Shown here one piece after another: positions 57,901 through 64,000 of a stretch of 64,000 nt of DNA. The translations under genes were made by a program, and so were the position numbers. How positions within the stretch are numbered: position 1 is the stretch's first letter; each line of letters begins with the position of its first letter. The DNA lies in the NCBI GenBank assembly GCA_002751075.1, contig NAOQ01000058.1, positions 50,885 to 114,884 on the forward strand, in the 5' to 3' direction. This stretch comes from Ichthyophonus hoferi. Lineage: Eukaryota > Opisthokonta > Ichthyosporea > Ichthyophonida > Ichthyophonidae. The notes beneath the pieces are model-generated. The model was not told where the DNA came from, made no database searches, and was given only the letters and a program-made list of their open reading frames with translations.

Positions 57901-60565
57901 TTACTATACTCATAACTATTATTAATAACGAACCTCTAGAGATTCAAGGAGATGAAGGAGGCAATGAAGAATAGAAATCAATCTCAAGGTATATACCCCT
58001 CCCTCTTGAACTAGGATGAATGAACCTATATATATGTTTAGATATACATATAGATAAGCCCACCTATCCCTATATATGGACACGTGCACTATCTACTATA
58101 TATCAGAATGACTAAGAGCTAATATATTAAAAAAAATTATACAATACAGTGGATTGGCTTCAGAAAGAACTTTAGAACATCTATTGCTTTAATTTCCTAC
58201 CTTCTTTAATACAATGGGATCTTATGTCCTATTCTTTGTAAATTTATTCATTTAGAATATAGAGTGCACACCATTGGCTACTATGCCAGTGATTTTTTTG
58301 ATTTAACCAATGAATTTACGTATTAGCAGCTGTCGCTATCTCACTATTAGTCCATACTATATTCTAGTTATTATTGGTAGTATGATGCTAAAGATTACTT
58401 GGATGCATGTGTTGATTGACTCTTTTAATTATCTTTCTTCATATTTTGTCATTTTAATGACCCACATTATGATTGGATATTCAAAGCCTTCCTGGTCATA
58501 GCAACTAGATCTAATTATGGATTTTATCTTTTATCATACTTATAGACTAATCATTTCTTCTTTATGACGTCACAATACACTTTCTGGTCCACCCATGAAC
58601 CCTCTAAATTATTAAGTACATGACATCCACTGTATTCTATTCACTTATATAATATAATTATTCATATTTATACTACTAATTAACATTTATTTATTTATAG
58701 TATTAGAATATTAAGCCCAGTAATTAAATTAATCGATTAATTATTTATAGTACTAACACCAATGTAATGCCTGTACCTTACAGGCGAAAACCTGAAAAAA
58801 AAAGAGAAAAAAAGGATGGAAAAAGAATTACAGAAGCTAAGTGAATTTGCCACTCGCCAGGCACAAGCTGCTGGAAGAATCAATCAATCTCCAGTGATGG
58901 CACAGGGTCCGGTTAAAAATACAACTCCGTCTATAGCCATATCAAAACCTTCTTTTAATATTAAACCTATTGGGTTTAAACCAATAGACTCAGTACCTGC
59001 TCCAAAAGGGGAATTCAAATCCAGTGAGTTTAAACCAATAGGAATGGCAGATACTATGGTAAACGTAGCAACCAGACAAGGATTTGTTCAGGGAGGGATA
59101 GTTGCAGCAACATTCGCATCAAATGACTTGGTGAAAGAACTACAACAGGGTGTAGCTGCGGTTAATACAGAGTCTAATACTACTACAAAACCAATGATTA
59201 GGTATTGTGTATTTGTTTAAAGTTATCATTGCATGTATAGTGTTTTTATTGGGATTTATATTGGCTTATGGTATCAGAATAAATTAGGGTTTATTTATGT
59301 ATATAGAGAGTATAGTTAGATGGGCGTGAATGGACTGGGTATTGCAGAGTATATGTATTAGGATCAAGGTAGTATATGTACCATCATTATATAATATTAA
59401 TAAGACCAGTAGTCACATATAATGTAAAGCAAAAAATTAACACTATCCTATATCTATACTATGACTAATAACTCTATGCTATAACGTTATATACTATAAG
59501 TAGGTATAACTATATACTATAACTATTAATTATATACTATAGGTATAAATATATACTATAACTCTAACTATATACTAAAACTATAACTATGTACTATATA
59601 TTCCTTGTAGTGAACCAGATTCCCAAGGAAATAAGCCTAAACCCACCATATCATTTGGATTTTCTATGGGTAAAAAACCCAGCATATCAAAAGGGGTATG
59701 TGTAACTAGGACAGATCTAACATCCTAATGGTCTATTGGTGGTCTATTTATAAATATATTTATTTTATTTTAGTTCTCTTATTATCATCTCATTTTAGCT
59801 GATGTGTCTCCTATTTTGTTATGTATGATGATTTTATTTATTGCTTTTAATTTTATATCTCTGTATTCATTGGCCTATGCTCTACTTTTTATTATCTCTC
59901 GTATCCTATCCTGTCTTTTAGCTAAAAAATGTGTTCTATTACTTACTTCAGTCTATTTGTATTTTATAGTGTCCCAGTTATATATACGTATTTGTATGTT
60001 CTAGTATCGTCATAATATTAATTATCCCCAATTACTTCCTTGGTATTCCCACATCTTCCTGTTTTTTATATACTAAGCCCATTTTGCCTTATTTATTTAT
60101 ATCCTTCCTCCTTATATCTATCCTTCTTTCTCTCTCTCCCTTCCTCTCTATTTTTTTTGCCAATTCATTTCTTCTTCTCTTTCAGGCTATATATATATAA
60201 TATCGTTACTGTTTTCTGTCCATTTTTCTCTTTACTATTCTTTATTATCTTCTATACTCCACCCTCTCCCTATTATATCATTCCATCACATGACTATTCT
60301 TCTTAATCATTGGCTCTTCCCAGATAAGATAGCTAATCATCCATGTTATTTTTAAGTTATTTTTCTTTTAATATACCTTATCTATTAGTGTTTTGAGTGT
60401 GTGAAATATAAATTATATCAAGGCATATAAGTTTATTTTACATATAGACAATTAGTGTGCATGATTTTATACTACTTGAGTGGTCCTGCACTCTTTGAAA
60501 AACTAACTCTATCTCCCCTTATATTTATACAGGCTAAACCAGGATCTATAAAGTTATCATTTTGA
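54905..60565 (+). CDS. G-patch and C2H2 zinc-finger protein (GPATCH8-like)
   Basis: Nine plus-strand exons: 54905-54985, 55680-55805, 56353-56425, 56686-56840, 57554-57697, 57940-57988, 58784-59201, 59611-59695 and 60533-60565. Phases agree, giving 387 residues. The G-patch runs from about residue 70 (NVGYKLLEKMGWKEGTGLGR, NGTGRVDPI). After it come LGKWQLDMDYAEVALAERRK and LEVEVEDTEARK, matching human GPATCH8 ([25 protein letters not shown]). A C2H2 finger follows (FYCDICNKGYTKVSDWENHL, then SSYDH): C167, C170, H183, H189. Then FKEMKEAMKNRN and a basic helix with ELQKLSEFATRQAQ. The tail has TISFGFSMGKKPSISKG and ends KLSF, like the SFSF stretch of GPATCH8. Human GPATCH8 is 1502 residues with a long SR-rich tail that is absent here. 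A role in RNA processing is inferred from the G-patch, which activates DEAH helicases in other proteins. Confidence 0.9.
56105..56275. repeat. ATGT/GTAT simple repeat in GPATCH8-like intron 2
   Basis: Runs of TA and GTATGTAT-type tetranucleotides with TATGTAGG and CATGTACG variants. Open frames on the minus strand here (His/Thr/Tyr-rich) are products of the repeat. Confidence 0.8.
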
Positions 60566-60567
60566 CT

Positions 60568-60573
60568 AATAAA
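60568..60573 (+). terminator. Probable polyadenylation signal of the GPATCH8-like gene
   Basis: AATAAA begins 3 bp after the TGA stop, implying a very short 3' untranslated region; another signal further on cannot be excluded. Confidence 0.45.
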
Positions 60574-61484
60574 TGTTACCAAACTGTTACCGCCAAATGA
60601 ACACATAGTTCAGATAAAGTCCTAATAATATAGAGATCATGAAATGTTTAGTCTTATTAGGTAATTGTATTATGTTCCCAACCAGATGAATTGATTTGTT
60701 GATACATACTATGTAAGTACTTACATTAGCAAGGTAATTAGCTAAAGAGCCTTCAAATGAGGTTACAATAGTATGAAATTATCAAAGTAAGATCAGACAA
60801 TTCTAGTAGGTCTCAGTGATCTTCCATAATTTGTATTAGCCAATAAGAATCTTTGCAATCAGTTCTATTTGCAATAATGAATACAGCTATATGAGTGTTA
60901 ACCATACTTAATACTCAATAAAGAAAAATTGGAGAATTATAAAGGGAAACAGAAACGACTAATAAAAGCCCAACCCACTCCCACACACACATAGAGCACA
61001 CCTTGCTGACACACACACACTTGGCAGTCATGCCATCAAATATGAAATTATCTGTAACACACATGCACTTTGCATTTATTATTTGGTTAAACAACAACAT
61101 AATATTTATATATAATTATTGTATTTTGATCGCGATGTCTAGTTTGGCATTGGCACTTAAATTTGATAATCAGTGTCCAGATTTCTTGCTCTTCTACGAG
61201 TCAGAGAGCTGTTTACCAACATTAAATATGACAATAGTTATTATTTACACTGTAATATAGCACCTTACTGATTATCTCATTGTGCAATATCCACATTAGC
61301 ACCTAAGTGAATCAAAGCATTGATTCCCTCTGAATTAAAACAGAGATACAATTACTACAGCCAGTTATCTAGAGAGTCAATATATATGCCTTTTATAAAC
61401 CACCTCAACTGAGTCTTGAGGACAGATTAGATCAATTAGCAATTACTACCACTGACCCAGTAAAATCATCAATTATGTGTCGTT
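60574..61484. other. Intergenic DNA left of the copia-type relic
   Basis: No gene was recognised. The minus strand of about 61275-61325 reads GINALIHLGANVDIAQ, which resembles the end of one ankyrin repeat, but it stops at once and no splice context was seen. The left part of the retroelement LTR may begin within this stretch; its start was not found. Confidence 0.4.
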
Positions 61485-64000
61485 CAATTGGAGATTCCAA
61501 AGCCTGTGGACAAGTCACCAGAACTGCCACAGATTGCTATAGGGTTATAGGTCCAGCATGCTTCGATTATAAAACTCTACTATACATAGGACAATGAGAC
61601 TCTGGTTCTTCAGAACAGGCAGCCACTCAATATTCTACAATACAGTGAACCTTTCACTCCATACCTTCCACCCACAGGAACAACAGTTTTGACAACATAG
61701 GCACCACCTCTTGTCAATCCCTTTGCACATCTTAATCTTTCAGACGTTCTCTGAAAAGAACCTGCTAGCTACCCTGGCCTTCAACTCATTGCCCATGCAA
61801 CTGGGCAAAGCTTTAATACAACAAAATCTACAGAAGTCATGAAAACACAATTCCCTTTTTACTGCCTGGGACATATATCACTGGACATATCTAGCACAGA
61901 AATGATGGATACAGTTCAACCAATATCTGCATCTGAGTCCTGATCACATGAAACTCCACTACCAGAGTCTCCAAACCAACATGATTCTCATCAATTACAT
62001 GAAGATATTTTCATACAGCTACATCAAATGATCCTCCAGCTAGAGCAAAAACTGACCATCTAGGAGATTCAGTTAGTGACAGTGCTAACCCAACCAGTTC
62101 CACAACAGGCACCACTTGTGTAACCCATTGCATCACCCTCTGCACAATACATCCCATCCAATGTGCCCAATTCAACCCCCTTGATGGGAACCAATTCAGG
62201 AATTTCGTTTGGGACCAGGAACACCCATCTCTTGTTCCTGCCTCATTAAACTGCACCCACGGATACTCATGTACCATAACCTGTATTACCCCATGTAACA
62301 CCATCTCATCCACAATCAGGACTATTTCAATTTCTATATACACAACAATTTTCTGTCAACATGGACACTCAGTACCATGGCAGTCTTACCAGGCATTAAC
62401 GGCTGATTGATCCCAAAAACATTTTTAGCAATCAACCATCAGCACCTATCCTTTCTACTAGTAGAGTAAAGACCCTTATGTTTTCATCACCTATGAGGGA
62501 TGTACAACATATTACTACAATTTCCTAACCATTCAGGAATGCCAGTACATTCAGGTGGGTAGTGCTCATTGTTATGATGAACATTTGGCATGCTACCTGA
62601 AATAAATGGTAGGTACGCCAGAATGCAAGTATGCCACCTTAGAAGATACCAATCCTTAATGATTCATATACAACAAAATGGAAAAACTGGCTAAAGTATT
62701 TGGAGTAACCTCCTCCATCAATATTGTTACAGGATGACATGCCAATTTTCTCAAGACCCAGATAAAAAGAGGTGAGTTAGCCTCTATGTTCTGGTACAAA
62801 GCCACTGCCACCAAGTTGCATAGAATCATTTATCAGATGTATAATGATTCTATCTCAGCTGCCACTATTCAGGTCATTTATGCCTTACTCAGGTATGATG
62901 GCACAGTAACATGGCCCAAAGTCATGATTTCCCCCCATGGCAGATAATTCTCCATGCTATTAAGTACTATGAACATAAGAAGGGTTTCCAGGCATCAGAT
63001 CTAGTTGATCTTGTCAATTACAAACAATATGACCCTCCTAGTAGGTCATATGACAATGATGCATAAAAAACTGATGACAAGCTGAATAGTAATGCATACA
63101 AAACTAACAGAAAGGCTATCGGCAACAGGACTTTCAACATGAAAACCAAGTTCCACTAGCCACTGCAGAGAAAGAGTTTTCACAGAGAAGCTTCATACTA
63201 GACTCCAATGTCAGCATGCATGTCTGCTCAACATTAGCAGCTTTCACAGAGAGAATCCCTGCTAATATCCTAATCAGGATGGCTGATGGTAACCAGATAT
63301 TGTTAATGCTGACAGGGACCATTCCCTTGAGGCCACATCTGACTGACCAGATCATCACACTAAAACTGGTCCTCTATGTGGCGTCAGCCCCCGCTAATTT
63401 ATTTTCCATGTCTGCTCTACTCAGGCAAGATGTCATCACTGAGCTCTCAACCAACTGAGTGACTGTTGCACTTGATAAAAACATAATTTATGTAAGACAA
63501 CCCTACAAGAACAATTTCTGTATCCTCAATGTCAATATTGCTTTTTCTGACTATGGAAGGGATGAATCTAACAACACCACCATGCCACCTAGTTCTGTTG
63601 CTCATTTACAGCTTCAACAATCCCAAAACGATTTTCTCAACCATGAGAAAGATGAGCTCTACAACAACAATACTATGTCCTATAATCTTGCTACTCATTT
63701 ACAATCTCGGCAAGCCCAAAACGATTTTTCTGACCATGGAAGAGATGAATTCTACAGCAACAGCACCATGGTATCTAATTCTGCTGTTCAATTATAGCCT
63801 CAAAAAGTCTTCAAGAGTTTTCATGAGTCAGTGGGAGAAATTGTGATAGAATCATAAGACAACAGTGATGATAAAGGATCCATAACACAACAAATAGCTG
63901 AACATCATTCATGGGAGAGATTGAGATATGAACTCTGGATGTCAGGAAGTGACACTACATACGTAACATACATTTTATCTTGCAAGCTGACATTCATAGC
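61485..64000 (+). mobile_element. Ty1/copia-type LTR retrotransposon, decayed, runs off the right edge
   Basis: Parts in order: a possible LTR end (61485-61541), a primer-binding-like stretch matching initiator tRNA-Met (from 61542, GGGTTATAGGTCCAGCATGC), a gag-like region with a Gln/Pro/Ser-rich stretch (about 61.8-62.9 kb), and a protease region at about 63.2-63.45 kb. The protease region is recognisable by ILDS, a following RMADGNQILL and LKLVLYVASAPANLFSMSAL, in the order and spacing of copia-type pol. A tandem repeat follows. The rest of pol and the 3' LTR lie outside the window. The copy is broken, with multiple breaks across the gag-like region and beyond (more than five by eye), so it is a fossil of moderate to old age. 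A fragment of the same family lies at 41098-41160. Confidence 0.75.
63546..63795 (+). repeat. 90-93 bp tandem repeat inside the copia-type relic
   Basis: Units start at 63546, 63636 and 63729. Each holds CAACAATCCCAAAACGATTTT-like text followed by CCATGAGAAAGATGAGCT-like text; at peptide level the shared words are QSQNDF/QAQNDF and GRDE/EKDE. There are about 2.7 units downstream of the protease region. Tandem units there are not a standard part of copia elements. Confidence 0.75.

Noticed and set aside
61275-61325. Ankyrin-like GINALIHLGANVDIAQ on the minus strand
   Set aside because: One partial unit only, stopping at once, with no neighbouring repeat or splice site; not enough to call a gene.
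62011-62343. 110-codon minus-strand frame
   Set aside because: Antisense to the gag-like part of the copia-type relic.
1-64000. CRISPR arrays, operons or prokaryotic features
   Set aside because: Spliced genes throughout; none of the tandem repeats has regular spacers.

Overview
This is AT-rich, intron-rich eukaryotic DNA. It carries seven protein-coding genes that I can place in named families, the N-terminal exons of an eighth, a few unassigned exons, and much simple and dispersed repeat DNA. The gene set (WASHC2/FAM21, SPCS2, SLC25A38, a SLC30 zinc transporter, a FKBP-TPR immunophilin, ADAT3, ZFAND4-like, GPATCH8-like) together with many short exons and GT-AG introns points to an animal or close holozoan. 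High AT content, close gene spacing and short 3' ends would fit an early-branching animal such as a sponge. That placement is inference; no marker in the window fixes the species.

Layout: 1-5.6 kb holds a head-to-head pair, WASHC2 (minus, running off the left edge) and SPCS2 (plus). 5.6-7.8 kb is intergenic with an assembly gap, one copy of a dispersed repeat and a tandem repeat of about 215 bp. 7.8-18 kb holds a second head-to-head pair, SLC25A38 (minus, with a minisatellite in its last intron) and a ZnT zinc transporter (plus). 19.5-27.4 kb is a 15-exon three-FKBP-domain/TPR gene on the minus strand, with an assembly gap flanked by duplicated sequence. 27.4-32.9 kb is repeat-rich intergenic DNA with a second gap flanked by duplicated sequence. 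32.9-39.5 kb is ADAT3 (minus), and two further coding-looking exons reach 40.4 kb. 40.4-45.3 kb is AT-rich repeat DNA with retroelement relics. 45.4-46.7 kb is a single-exon ZFAND4-like gene (minus), followed by an unassigned 66-codon terminal exon at 47.3-47.5 kb. 47.5-54.9 kb is old repeat DNA. 54.9-60.6 kb is a compact nine-exon GPATCH8-like gene (plus). The right end, from about 61.5 kb, is a decayed Ty1/copia-type retrotransposon running off the window.

The genes are unrelated housekeeping functions: endosomal actin regulation (WASHC2), ER signal-peptide cleavage (SPCS2), mitochondrial glycine import for haem synthesis (SLC25A38), zinc loading of vesicles (ZnT), Hsp90-type co-chaperone work (FKBP), A-to-I editing of tRNA wobble bases (ADAT3), and probable RNA or ubiquitin-linked roles (GPATCH8-like, ZFAND4-like). 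I see no operon or defence cluster. The least explained items are (a) a dispersed repeat of about 117 bp present four times in both orientations, (b) a dispersed module of about 90 bp ending in the 5' half of an initiator-tRNA sequence, present up to three times, (c) the three-FKBP architecture, and (d) unassigned exons at 39.5-40.4, 44.2 and 47.3 kb. All exon boundaries were read by eye from reading frame, splice sites and family homology.
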